From Methanobacteriota archaeon (lineage in GTDB: Archaea > Thermoplasmatota > E2 > JACPAO01 > JAHWKR01), in contig JAHWKR010000021.1 in assembly GCA_019347805.1 (NCBI GenBank), positions 1 to 50,752 of the forward strand: a stretch of DNA of 50,752 nucleotides. The letters are read 5' to 3'. Below the pieces are notes generated by a model that had not been told where the DNA came from, did not search any database, and saw only the letters and a list, made by a program, of their open reading frames with translations. Of the stretch, positions 1-7,754 are shown in pieces (position 1 is the first letter of the stretch; each line of letters opens with the position of its first letter). A program made the position numbers and the translations under genes.

Positions 1-18
1 TAGACCCCCACCCCAATG

Positions 19-1188
19 CTATGCCAACTGCTTCGGCAACTTGGTCTGCAACTCCTCCACGCGGTCGAGCTTCTCCCAGGGGAACTCGACATCCGTCCGG
101 CCGAAGTGGCCGTAGGCGGCGGTCTGCCGGTAGATGGGCGTCCTCAGGCCGAGGGTCTCGATGATGCCGCCGGGGCTGAGGTCGAAGATCTCGCCGATGA
201 TGTGTTCGATCTCTTCGTCGGGGATCTTGCCGGTGCCGCGGGTGTCGACGTGGATGGAGGTGGGTTCGAGGCTGCCGATGGAGTAGGCGAGCTGGAGTTG
301 CACCTGGTTGGCGTAGCCGGCGGCGACGAGGTTCTTGGCGACCCAGCGGGCGGCGTACGCGGCGGAGCGGTCGACCTTGGTGGGGTCTTTGCCGGAGAAG
401 GCGCCGCCGCCGTGGGGGGCCCAGCCGCCGTAGGTGTCGACGATGATCTTGCGGCCGGTGAGCCCGGCGTCGGCGAAGGGGCCGCCGCGCACGAACTTGC
501 CGGTGTTGTTGATGTAATACTTCGTCTTGGCGTCGAGCCAGCCGTCGGGGATGACGGCGTTGATGACGTGCTCCTTGACGTCTTCCTTGATCTTGTCGAG
601 GGAGACGTCGTCGTCATGCTGGGTGGCGATGACGACGGAGTCGACGCGTTTGGGCTGGCCGTCCTCGAATTCGACGGCGACCTGGGATTTGCCGTCGGGG
701 CGGAAGTAGCCGACCTCGCCGGACTTGCGCACCTCGGCGAGCTTGCGGGTGAGTTTGTGGGCGAGGTCGATAGGCACCGGCATGTAGGTCTCGGTGTGGT
801 CGCAGGCGTAGCCGAACATGATGCCTTGGTCGCCGGCGCCGATCTTCTTGTCCTCGCGGGTGGCGACGCCTTGGGCGATGTCGGGGGATTGTTCGTCGAG
901 GCTGGAGAGGACGGCGCACGTGTCGGCGCCGATGCCGTAGGCGGCGCGGGTGTAGCCGATGTCGCGGAGCACCTGGCGGGCGATCTTCTGGATGTCGGCG
1001 AAACCCTTGGTGGTGACCTCGCCGGCGACCATGACGAGTCCGGTCGAGGTGAAGGTCTCGCAGGCGACCCGCGAGTGGGGGTCCTGGCTGTAGAGGGTGT
1101 CGAGGACCGCGTCGGACACCTGGTCGCAGATCTTGTCTGGGTGGCCTTCTGTCACGGACTCGGACGAGAAGAGGAATCGACGGCTCAT
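19..1188 (-). CDS. metK: S-adenosylmethionine synthetase, bacterial type
   Basis: Makes S-adenosylmethionine from methionine and ATP in the cytoplasm. The 389-aa product has the classic bacterial/eukaryotic MetK signatures: GHPDK at residues 15-19, [11 protein letters not shown] at 117-127 (ATP loop) and [16 protein letters not shown] at 260-275 (phosphate-binding loop). Length matches the family (about 385-400 aa). The ATG was chosen because homology begins at [11 protein letters not shown]; the open frame continues upstream without recognisable protein. Most archaea instead carry the unrelated archaeal MAT family, so this copy suggests transfer from bacteria (inference). It is followed upstream, on the same strand, by a CBS-domain gene about 190 bp away; a shared operon is not evident. 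Confidence 0.96.
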   Translation of the reverse strand: MSRRFLFSSESVTEGHPDKICDQVSDAVLDTLYSQDPHSRVACETFTSTGLVMVAGEVTTKGFADIQKIARQVLRDIGYTRAAYGIGADTCAVLSSLDEQSPDIAQGVATREDKKIGAGDQGIMFGYACDHTETYMPVPIDLAHKLTRKLAEVRKSGEVGYFRPDGKSQVAVEFEDGQPKRVDSVVIATQHDDDVSLDKIKEDVKEHVINAVIPDGWLDAKTKYYINNTGKFVRGGPFADAGLTGRKIIVDTYGGWAPHGGGAFSGKDPTKVDRSAAYAARWVAKNLVAAGYANQVQLQLAYSIGSLEPTSIHVDTRGTGKIPDEEIEHIIGEIFDLSPGGIIETLGLRTPIYRQTAAYGHFGRTDVEFPWEKLDRVEELQTKLPKQLA

Positions 1189-1378
1189 GGGGATCACACC
1201 GGGAACGGGGCAGGGGCCTTCTGAGGCGAGGGCTCCGGCACCGTTCGGGTCGCTGGATTCGCGTAGAAAGGGTTGCTTGATAATGATTACCGATGAAGCC
1301 GGATATGCGCGTTGCGTATATCTCGCTCCTGGCGTGGGCGGGATGTCGGCCCCTCTTGACCCACCGGGCTCGGGTCGC

Positions 1379-2242
1379 CTACTTGCTCTGCCGTTCCCGC
1401 GCCCAGCCGGAGCGGCGATGTTCCGGGATGTCGCGGATGTTGAAGTGCGCGCGCAACGCCTCGTCGGGGTCGGAGCCGAAGGTCTCGAAGACGGCGCGGG
1501 CGAGATAGGCGGGCGTGATGAGGCCGCGGTAGGCGCCGTTCGTCGTGACATAGAGGGCGGCGTTCTTCTTCAGCCGTGGCAGCATCTCGCGGTAGGGTGT
1601 GTCGGCGTCGATCTCGACCCAGCCGGGGTCCATGAAGCCGCGCACAGGGTCGTCGAGGAGGCGGTCCTTCTCTCCGGAGCGGTCGGTGCGGCCCTTGTTC
1701 TGGTGGGCGGCGTCGATGAACTCGAGGATGGCGCGGCGCGTCAGGACGCCCTGGATCCGGCCTTCGGCGTCGACGACGGGGAGGTCGTCGACCGTCTCGT
1801 TGTGGAACCGGTGCACGGCCGCACCCATCGTGTCATCGACCCCGAGCGGGGGGACGGCGCGGAAGGCCTGTTGCGCGTCAGGGCCGTCATCGAACTGATA
1901 CAGGATGTCGAGCGGGTCGACATAGCCTTTCAGCTTGCCGCCTTTGATGTAGGGAAGGTAGGGTGCGAGGCTCTGCGAGAACTTCTCGAGCACTTCGAGC
2001 GCTTCGGTCTCCTCGTCGACCGTAGGCACCGGTTGTGTGAAAGCGCCGATGCTGGCGTTCGGTTCCAGGCGGCGCTTCATGATGATGCGCGTGTTGACGA
2101 TGCCGTAGGCCTTCTTCCCGTCGAGGATGATGGGCACCGTCTTGGTGTCCCCGCGCAACCAGCCATACGCCTTGTGAAGCGGTTCGTTCTTCTGGATGGC
2201 TTTGATGTCGGCGTGCAGTTGAAGGTCGGCCAATACGCGCAC
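1379..2242 (-). CDS. CBS-domain protein (four CBS motifs)
   Basis: A 287-aa cytoplasmic protein built almost entirely of two CBS pairs (Bateman modules), which normally bind adenosyl ligands such as AMP, ATP or SAM and sense energy or metabolite state. CBS-like blocks lie at about residues 8-60, 70-115, 135-185 and 205-250; the third, with [20 protein letters not shown], is the clearest. No catalytic domain is attached, so it is probably a stand-alone sensor. I chose the GTG start because a TATA-like box lies about 28 nt upstream; a TTG seven codons further upstream is also possible. Lying beside metK, SAM sensing is a tempting idea but only a guess. Confidence 0.85.
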   Translation of the reverse strand: MRVLADLQLHADIKAIQKNEPLHKAYGWLRGDTKTVPIILDGKKAYGIVNTRIIMKRRLEPNASIGAFTQPVPTVDEETEALEVLEKFSQSLAPYLPYIKGGKLKGYVDPLDILYQFDDGPDAQQAFRAVPPLGVDDTMGAAVHRFHNETVDDLPVVDAEGRIQGVLTRRAILEFIDAAHQNKGRTDRSGEKDRLLDDPVRGFMDPGWVEIDADTPYREMLPRLKKNAALYVTTNGAYRGLITPAYLARAVFETFGSDPDEALRAHFNIRDIPEHRRSGWARERQSK

Positions 2243-2266
2243 CGAGTGAACATGCGCTGGCAACGG

Positions 2267-2275
2267 CTTTGTACC
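2267..2275 (-). promoter_or_regulatory. TATA-like box for CBS-domain gene
   Basis: On the minus strand the sequence reads GGTACAAAG, centred about 28 nt before the chosen GTG. This spacing fits an archaeal leaderless promoter. Called by eye only. Confidence 0.35.
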
Positions 2276-2334
2276 TTGTGGGATGGAAGGGTCAAGGTGA
2301 CAACCCTCATAGGCGGACAGGTTGATGGTGGCAT

Positions 2335-3147
2335 GTGGCAGCGCAGCCGGAAAAGCCGAGACATCACGCCGTCGGGATCGACCTGGCGTGGGGCGACCGC
2401 AACCTGACCGGCTTGGCGCATCTTGTCGGCCCGGGTGCGCGGGAGGGCGTCGGCTTCCGTTCCGGTGGCGACGGCTGGCGGCTGCTCGAGAGCGCCGTCG
2501 TCGGCCCGCTCGAGGGGATCGTGGCGTGGGTCCAGAGTCGGGTCCCGGCGGACGCGCCGTGCCAGATCGCCATCGACGCGCCGCTTGTTGCGACCAATCC
2601 GGCGGGTACGGCGCGCGAGGCGGACAAGGCGGTGGCGGCGCGCTTCCGGCGCTTCAAGGTGGCGTGTTATCCGGCCGATAGCGTCAACGCCGCACGCAGC
2701 ATCGCCTTGCGTGAAGCCCTCGAAGGACTCGGTTTCTCGTTCGCGCCTCCGGACGAGACGTCGGTGTGGCGTGGGGTGTTCGAGACGTTCCCGACGGCCG
2801 CACAGTTGGGTCTCTTCGACATCCGGCGTCCCGTGCGCTACAAGCATGGCCCGATCGATGTCAAGCGTGTGCGGTTGCGTGAGTTGCAGATGAAGCTGGC
2901 GCGTTTCGAGGACGCCGCGGTACCGCTCGAGGAGACCTCCGCGTTCAAGGCGCTCTTGCGCACCGACCCGGGGACCTTGCGGGGTGTCGAGTTGAAATCG
3001 TTGGAGGACCGGCTCGACGCGTTCCTGTGCGGCCTGGTCGCGGTCTTGGCGTGGTCGGCGCCGGAGCGCTTGTTGACGCTCGGGCGGAAAGAGGAAGGCG
3101 CGGTGACCGTGCCGCACCCGCCGCCGGAGCCGGGGCTCGTCATTTGA
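2335..3147 (+). CDS. DUF429 family protein (predicted RNase H-fold)
   Basis: A 270-aa cytoplasmic protein resembling DUF429, predicted to have an RNase H-like fold; its biochemical role is unknown to me. Conserved acidic positions fit that fold: GIDLAWG at residues 14-20, IDAPL at 80-84, the segment FETFPTAAQLGLF near 149-161 (the family's E-x-YP-like motif) and the helix with EDRLDAFLCGLVA near the end. The start is GTG; the ATG two bases before it is in another frame. It is divergent from the CBS gene, with about 90 bp between the two starts holding both promoters. The hairpin repeats and aEF1B lie downstream in opposite orientation. Confidence 0.85.
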   Translation: MAAQPEKPRHHAVGIDLAWGDRNLTGLAHLVGPGAREGVGFRSGGDGWRLLESAVVGPLEGIVAWVQSRVPADAPCQIAIDAPLVATNPAGTAREADKAVAARFRRFKVACYPADSVNAARSIALREALEGLGFSFAPPDETSVWRGVFETFPTAAQLGLFDIRRPVRYKHGPIDVKRVRLRELQMKLARFEDAAVPLEETSAFKALLRTDPGTLRGVELKSLEDRLDAFLCGLVAVLAWSAPERLLTLGRKEEGAVTVPHPPPEPGLVI

Positions 3148-3175
3148 GCCGGTGAAGAAGTGGTGGGGAAGAAGA

Positions 3176-3356
3176 GTCTGCCCAGCGAAGCGTAACGGCT
3201 TCGAGAGCCGACCGCAGGTCGGCTAGAGAAGCCGACCCAGCAAGCGAAGCGAGCGTAACGGCTGCGAGACGGACCGAAGGTCCGTCTAGAACAGACGCCC
3301 CAGCGAGCGATGCGAGCAGGGTGGCTTCGAGAGATGGCCGCAGGCCATCTAGAGAA
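3176..3356. repeat. three tandem hairpin units at the aEF1B 3' end
   Basis: Three diverged units about 60-65 bp long each contain a perfect hairpin followed by a CTAGA-type sequence and a CCGACCC/TCTGCCC-like box. The hairpins are at 3207-3223 (7-bp stem, GCA loop), 3269-3285 (7-bp stem, GAA loop) and 3332-3350 (8-bp stem, GCA loop). Stem sequences differ but remain paired, so structure is kept while sequence drifts. The last unit overlaps the aEF1B stop codon, and the boxes in the other units resemble the final aEF1B codons, suggesting repeated duplication of the gene's 3' end plus its hairpin. A terminator role for either converging gene is possible. Confidence 0.75.
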
Positions 3357-3618
3357 GTCTGCCCATATCCAGGAGTTCGACCCCTTGGACGTCCGCGACG
3401 CCCTGCAGGATCTCGGTCACCTTGTCGGGACCGCCTTCTTCGTCAGAGACGATGATCTGGCACTGGATGGCCTTGAGTCCGAAGGCGAACGGTTTGATCT
3501 CGTGGGCGTTCCATTTGGCGTCCTCGGGGAGGGCGCCCTTGACCCGGTCGACGAGGACCTCGATGTCGGTCTCGGCGTTCTCGGGCAGGAGGCGGTAGGT
3601 GAGTGCGACTTCTCCCAT
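3349..3618 (-). CDS. translation elongation factor aEF1B (EF-1 beta)
   Basis: Archaeal elongation factor 1-beta, the guanine nucleotide exchange factor that recharges aEF1A with GTP during translation. The product is 89 aa, the normal size, begins MGEVALTYRLLPEN and contains the DRVKGALP, HEIKPFAFGLKAI and the C-terminal GVADVQGVELLDMGRLL segments typical of the family. The ATG is fixed by this N-terminus. It lies 11 bp after a small zinc-protein gene, a pairing also found in other euryarchaea, so the two are very probably cotranscribed. Its stop codon sits inside the last of three tandem hairpins. Confidence 0.95.
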   Translation of the reverse strand: MGEVALTYRLLPENAETDIEVLVDRVKGALPEDAKWNAHEIKPFAFGLKAIQCQIIVSDEEGGPDKVTEILQGVADVQGVELLDMGRLL

Positions 3619-3629
3619 ACAAGATGCCT

Positions 3630-3800
3630 CTAGGGTCCCTGGAATTCGCATTTCGGGCAGATCCATGCAACGGCCTGTTCTCGGAACGAGCCGGAGCGGA
3701 CGATCTCGGTGCCGCACTCGGGGCAGGGGAAGACGGCGCTGCCTTTTGCAGACACGATCTCGCCCTTGTAGGCCCACTTGCCAGCGCTTTGTTCGGTCAC
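3630..3800 (-). CDS. small zinc-ribbon protein (HVO_2753-like)
   Basis: A 56-aa protein encoded just upstream of aEF1B. It begins with GTG, and AGGAGG about 8 nt before it is a strong ribosome-binding site. The sequence carries CPECG (residues 26-30) and CPKC (48-51) and ends EFQGP, matching from memory the C-terminal part of the euryarchaeal small zinc-finger family that accompanies aEF1B. Related proteins have four CPxCG-type motifs; here the first and third positions read WAYKG and SGSF, so only one four-cysteine site remains. Its function is not established; a link to translation or RNA binding is inferred from position. Confidence 0.85.
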   Translation of the reverse strand: MTEQSAGKWAYKGEIVSAKGSAVFPCPECGTEIVRSGSFREQAVAWICPKCEFQGP

Positions 3801-3878
3801 GGTTTGGCCTCCTGGGAGGCGGCTCAGAGAGGGTCCCCCTTTTGAACGTTTGGGGGGCGAGGGGTGGGGCGACAGGCC

Positions 3879-4625
3879 TCAGGTGCTGGAGGCGTCCTTT
3901 TTGAGGGGTTCACCCGATTTTCCATCCTCGTAGGGGCGCTTCTGTCCGCGGTGGTAGGTGTAGAGGCCGGCGAGGAAGTAGAAGGTGGCGACGGCGAGGC
4001 CGTCGACGAGGCCGGGGAGGACCCCCTGGAGCGGTTCGCCCGGAAGATACTGCAGTCCGAGGCCGAAGGCGATGGCGGCGAGGCCGGCCATGTATTGGGG
4101 GAGCATGGTGACGCGGCCTTCGAAGACCTGGTCGTGGACCTGGGCGACGGCGATGATGAAAAGGCCGGCGGCGGTCGTGGCGTGGGCCCAGGGGTCGAGG
4201 TCCTTGGCGAGCCAGGGCAGGCCGAAGAAGGCGGCGAGGAAGACGAGGCGGTAGAGCCAGGAAAGTTTCATGCCCGGCCAGAGGGGTCGTTCGAGGCCGA
4301 GGACGTCCGCACGGAGGCGCCAGATGCGGGTCGTGATGGCGGCGGCACCGATGAGCCAGGGTCCCCAGATGAGGCCGAGGATGAACGGAAGCCCGGTCTC
4401 TTTGAGGAGCGGTGTCAAGGTGGCGTAGGTGACATAGGTGCCGAGCACCGCCATGGCGAACACCATCGAGGTGATGCCGAAGGCGCGTGCTTCGAGGTCG
4501 TGGTCGCCGTTGTGGTCGTCCGTCAGGCCATGTCCCCGTGCACGTTTCGTCCTGGGTCGTGGATAGCCTCTTCGGCAGGGTCCGAGCGACCTGTCAATGA
4601 CGTGGTGGGTATCTTTGGTCGACAA
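3879..4625 (-). CDS. integral membrane protein, unknown
   Basis: I do not recognise a family. The product has six likely membrane helices, around FGITSMVFAMAVLGTYVTYA, FILGLIWGPWLIGAAA, LVFLAAFFGLPWLA, TTAAGLFIIAVAQVH, MAGLAAIAFGLGLQYL and LAVATFYFLAGLYTY, with a charged C-tail. The start is uncertain: the coordinates use a TTG, but the first 45 or so residues are Arg-rich and unlike a membrane-protein N-terminus, and the first in-frame ATG falls inside helix 1. The true start may be a nonstandard codon shortly before the DDHNGDHD segment. It is transcribed alone; no neighbour suggests a role. Confidence 0.6.
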   Translation of the reverse strand: MSTKDTHHVIDRSLGPCRRGYPRPRTKRARGHGLTDDHNGDHDLEARAFGITSMVFAMAVLGTYVTYATLTPLLKETGLPFILGLIWGPWLIGAAAITTRIWRLRADVLGLERPLWPGMKLSWLYRLVFLAAFFGLPWLAKDLDPWAHATTAAGLFIIAVAQVHDQVFEGRVTMLPQYMAGLAAIAFGLGLQYLPGEPLQGVLPGLVDGLAVATFYFLAGLYTYHRGQKRPYEDGKSGEPLKKDASST

Positions 4626-5135
4626 AGGCGCAAAAAAAGAGGGGGGAAGGAGGGCGGATACGTCGGTCGGCTCACCGGCGGCGGCGTACCGACAACACGT
4701 GCACTCGACATGGATGCGACGATCCGGTCTCGACTTTATCCTGGAACGTCAGTGTCCCGTGTCCGGTGGTGCCGAGCGGGGCCGAGCTGTTTGGTGAGGG
4801 CGAGGGGCCGGTGACACGACCCTGGTGGTGAGCGCCCGCCGCATCCGGGTCCCGGCATCACCGCGTGTCGGTCCGTACCTCATCTGGAAAGCGTGCCGCA
4901 TGTCGGTGCCACTCCCCGTATGTCGTCGTGTCTGTGGCATCTCCTGGTCGCTCGGCCGTTCGAGATGAACGCCTTTTCGCCAAGACTGTCCATCCCGTCT
5001 CTATGTCACACGGGCCTGGAGGAACGGCCCCGACTGCCGTACTACTTGACATGTCCATAGGGGATGTTTCAAGGGCGTTTTCTGGTGACGGCCACCATCC
5101 CCAAGGCTTTAATCGGCGGCAATGATGGAAAACCG
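4626..5135. other. intergenic stretch without a convincing gene
   Basis: About 510 bp between two genes pointing away from each other. Short open frames are present but have no recognisable protein character. An AT-rich CTTTAATC near 5107 is the likely promoter of the MEDS gene. I see no tRNA or other RNA. Confidence 0.5.
5106..5114 (+). promoter_or_regulatory. TATA-like box for MEDS-domain gene
   Basis: GCTTTAATC lies about 26 nt before the first of two adjacent ATG codons, the spacing expected for a leaderless archaeal transcript. There is no Shine-Dalgarno sequence before that ATG, which supports the call. Confidence 0.4.
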
Positions 5136-5924
5136 ATGATGGAGGGAATCGCACGGTCTGCGCGTCCTGCCGCTCCCGGTTCACATGTCGTGACCTTCTA
5201 TGATGATGATGCCCGTATGGTCGCCACGATGAGCGACCACGTCTTACAGGGACTTCAGGAAGGCGAAGGGGTCGTGCTCATTCTTACTCAAGACCACTTC
5301 TCCCACCTTGCCGGGTCGCTCGAGGGTGCCGGTCACTCGGTCGAACGGCTTCAGGAAGACGGGCGGCTCCTGTTCAGGGATGCCGAGGCGACCCTGCGCG
5401 GCTTGATGGCGCACGGGAAGGTCGACGAGCGCCTGTTCTTCGAGCTCATCGACCCCGTGTGGCGGGCGGCGAGCCAAGAAGGCACCCGCCCCGTGCGTGC
5501 GGTCGGCGAGATGGTCGACATCCTCTGGTCCGCCGGAGAGCGCCACGAGGCCATCGACCTGGAGCGGGTCTGGGAGCGGTATCTCAATTCCCGCGACGTG
5601 AGGCTGTTGTGCGCGTACAGGGTCCAACTGCTCGAAGATGCGGGTGAGGCGATCGAAGCGGTCGTGCACCTCCATGGCGATGGCATCGTCGGTACGGACC
5701 GCCTGCGATTGGATGCGGCCATCCATCGGGCCTTCGACGACATTGTCGGGGTCGACCACGCGACCCGTCTGCGCCGCCTTGTCGCACTCGACCTGGAGTT
5801 CCCTCGTCACCTGGGGGTCGGGGAGCGTCTGCTCTTCTGGACCCGCCGCCATCTGCCGGAGCGGGCGGACGCCGTCATGGAACGGGCCCGCACCTATTTT
5901 GTAGACCCTGGTCTTGCGACGTGA
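5136..5924 (+). CDS. MEDS-domain sensory protein
   Basis: A 262-aa protein whose first two thirds match the MEDS (methanogen/methylotroph, DcmR sensory) domain: HVVTFYDDDARM near the start, a segment with FELIDPVWRAASQEG, then GEMVDILWSAGERHEAIDLERVWERYL. MEDS domains are RecA/KaiC-like ligand sensors that usually sit in front of histidine kinases or regulators. Here no kinase or HTH follows; the last 80 or so residues are helical and unassigned. Two ATGs in a row are possible starts. The next gene, 25 bp downstream, encodes a receiver-like domain, so the pair may work as a two-protein signalling unit (inference). Confidence 0.8.
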   Translation: MMEGIARSARPAAPGSHVVTFYDDDARMVATMSDHVLQGLQEGEGVVLILTQDHFSHLAGSLEGAGHSVERLQEDGRLLFRDAEATLRGLMAHGKVDERLFFELIDPVWRAASQEGTRPVRAVGEMVDILWSAGERHEAIDLERVWERYLNSRDVRLLCAYRVQLLEDAGEAIEAVVHLHGDGIVGTDRLRLDAAIHRAFDDIVGVDHATRLRRLVALDLEFPRHLGVGERLLFWTRRHLPERADAVMERARTYFVDPGLAT

Positions 5925-5949
5925 AGGACCGGGTGGTCCAGAGGCAGCA

Positions 5950-6363
5950 GTGTTCATCCTGATCGTGTTCGACGATGTCCAGATCGAGCAGCGCTTAGAT
6001 GATGCATTCCGGAGATCGGGCCGAGGCTTGAGCTTCTCGTCCGCTCATGTCACGACGCTTCGTCATCACCCCACGCTCGACCATGTCCCTGATGCCGTCG
6101 TCGCCGATATCGACGACGCCTCGGTTCTGGACATCACGCGTTTCCGGGAAGACCTCGCGCGGCGCGGTGTGCCTTTGTTCATGCTCATGAGACGGTCGTC
6201 GCTGCGTCGGAGCAGACGGGACAGGGACGACAAGGCGGAGGTCTTCGTCCTTGACCGGGAGCAGGCGCTGGCGGAGGCGGTGGCCCTTGTTCGCGGTGTG
6301 GTCTCCTATGTCGAGATGCGCACCCGGTCGGACAGGTCCGACCCGGTCGTCCCGGGTCTTTGA
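5950..6363 (+). CDS. receiver-like (pseudo-receiver) protein
   Basis: A 137-aa protein with the beta/alpha pattern of a response-regulator receiver: a beta-1 strand with two acids (FILIVFDDV, residues 2-10), PDAVVADID (48-55) at the end of beta-3 and VPLFMLM (74-80) as beta-4. The beta-5 lysine essential for phosphotransfer is not evident (AEVFVLD), and an Arg-rich loop follows beta-4. It may therefore be a degenerate, non-phosphorylated receiver. The GTG start was chosen because homology begins there and a GAGG lies a few bases upstream. It follows the MEDS gene closely and probably shares its transcript. Confidence 0.65.
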   Translation: MFILIVFDDVQIEQRLDDAFRRSGRGLSFSSAHVTTLRHHPTLDHVPDAVVADIDDASVLDITRFREDLARRGVPLFMLMRRSSLRRSRRDRDDKAEVFVLDREQALAEAVALVRGVVSYVEMRTRSDRSDPVVPGL

Positions 6364-6364
6364 G

Positions 6365-7174
6365 CTAGCGTTGACAGCCGGGGCAATAGAACGTGCTCCG
6401 GTTCGACTGCACGAGCCGCGCGACCGCCCGTTCGCAGCGCGGGCAGGGTGCGCCTTCCCGCTGGAAGACGGCGAGGGCGGTGAGGAACGTTCCGGGGCGA
6501 CCGATCTCGTCGACATAGTCGTTGAACGAGGTGCCGCCTTGGGCGAGGGAATCGTTCAAGGTGGCGACGATGGCGTCCCGCAGGGGCCCGATCTTTCTCT
6601 TCGGCGTGTTGCGGGCGAGCCGGCGCGGCGAGAGGCCGGCACGCCAGAGCGCTTCGCAGGCGTAGATGTTGCCGATTCCCGCGATCTTGGTCTGGTCGAG
6701 GAGGAACGCTTTGAGCGGGGCGCGGGATCCGCCGAGGAGCGAAGCGAGATGCGCCTCGGTGAAACCCGCGTCGAGCGCGTCGATGCCGTAGTGCGCGGTG
6801 TCGGCCACAGGACCGGGTGGAAGAAGCTTGAGCATGCCGAAGCGGCGTGGGTCGATGAAGCGCAGCTCCTCGTCGTCGTCGAGTGAAAGCACGAGATGGA
6901 TGTGGGGTGGTTCAGGGCTGCCCGGCGCGGCGAAGAGCAGCTTGCCGGTCATGCCGAGGTGCACGAGGAAGGTGTGGGCGTCGTCGAGGCGGACGAGCAG
7001 GAACTTGCCGTGGCGGTCGACCCGTTCGATGCGGCGGTCGGCGAGCCGGTCGAGGGGGAGCGGAGAGACGCCGCGCAACCGGGCCGGCCGGTGGTCGACG
7101 CCTTCGATGCGCCGGCCGGTCACGAGGCGCGCAAGGCCGCGGCGGATGGTCTCGACCTCGGGCAGTTCGGGCAA
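6365..7174 (-). CDS. mutM: formamidopyrimidine-DNA glycosylase
   Basis: Base-excision repair enzyme (Fpg/MutM) removing oxidised purines such as 8-oxoguanine and nicking the strand. The 269-aa length is normal. The start is TTG: it places Pro2 and Glu3, the catalytic pair, at the N-terminus (PELPEVETIRRGL), and GGAGG lies 6 nt upstream. Other features are Lys57 in HGKFLL, the HLGMTGKLL motif (72-80), the H2TH region with LLDQTKIAGIGNIYACEALWRAGLSP, and the C-terminal zinc finger with Cys244, Cys247, Cys264 and Cys267. Fpg is common in bacteria and patchy in archaea, so acquisition is plausible. It abuts the receiver-like gene tail to tail. Confidence 0.95.
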   Translation of the reverse strand: MPELPEVETIRRGLARLVTGRRIEGVDHRPARLRGVSPLPLDRLADRRIERVDRHGKFLLVRLDDAHTFLVHLGMTGKLLFAAPGSPEPPHIHLVLSLDDDEELRFIDPRRFGMLKLLPPGPVADTAHYGIDALDAGFTEAHLASLLGGSRAPLKAFLLDQTKIAGIGNIYACEALWRAGLSPRRLARNTPKRKIGPLRDAIVATLNDSLAQGGTSFNDYVDEIGRPGTFLTALAVFQREGAPCPRCERAVARLVQSNRSTFYCPGCQR

Positions 7175-7292
7175 CGGGTCCTCCAGGGGCGTCCGCTTGA
7201 CAGGCCTTGCGGCGCCAGGGCTGGTTTTGATGTGGGAGAGAAAAAAGCTGGGGTGGAGGGGGAAGAGAGGAGGTGGCCGGGAACCGGGGGCC

Positions 7293-7541
7293 TTACTTCT
7301 CCTGGAAGCGTTCGTGGCCGGGGTAGTCGCTGCGCTTGAAGCCGTGCGACGTGTCGGCGCGGCCTTCGCGCGGTCCGCCCTGGCCGCGGGGTCCGCCGCG
7401 GGGTCCGCCCCGGCTGGCGCCACGCGGGCCCTCCTGGCGCTTCTTGCGGAAGCAGTCGTTGCAGTAGACCGGCCTGTCAGGGCTCGGTGTGAACGGTACG
7501 TCGGTCTCTTTCTTGCATTCGGAGCAGGTGACGCGGGTCAT
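7293..7541 (-). CDS. CXXC-x17-CXXC zinc-ribbon protein
   Basis: An 82-aa protein with CSEC (residues 6-9), exactly 17 residues, then CNDC, matching the CxxC-x17-CxxC zinc-ribbon domain. A low-complexity tail follows, rich in Gly, Arg and Pro (several GGPRG repeats), which suggests nucleic-acid binding, and it ends in a charged segment. Such proteins are often stress- or RNA-related but no specific function is known to me. The ATG is the natural start, directly before TRVTCSEC. About 118 bp separate it from mutM, on the same strand. Confidence 0.85.
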   Translation of the reverse strand: MTRVTCSECKKETDVPFTPSPDRPVYCNDCFRKKRQEGPRGASRGGPRGGPRGQGGPREGRADTSHGFKRSDYPGHERFQEK

Positions 7542-7754
7542 GGTCGATTCCTCGTGTGGATGGTCCCGGCCATCCGGTAGCGGCTCGCCGTGCCTTGGTC
7601 GTCGCTCGGGATCTGACGTCGTTCTGCCCTGACACGTGCACGCACGGGTCAAGGACCTACGGTCTTGGCCACTTGGTAGGGCCATCTCGACGCGACACTC
7701 CACTTAAGCCTTGTCGTCGTGGCGGAGGTCGGGTCAAGCCGCTCGGAGGCGCTT

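Noticed and set aside
1189..1378. SAM riboswitch before metK
   Set aside because: No recognisable SAM aptamer core; only an AT-rich patch near 1275-1290.
5914..5949. Upstream TTG start for the receiver-like protein
   Set aside because: It overlaps the MEDS gene end and adds residues with no domain character; the GTG at 5950 begins the predicted first strand.
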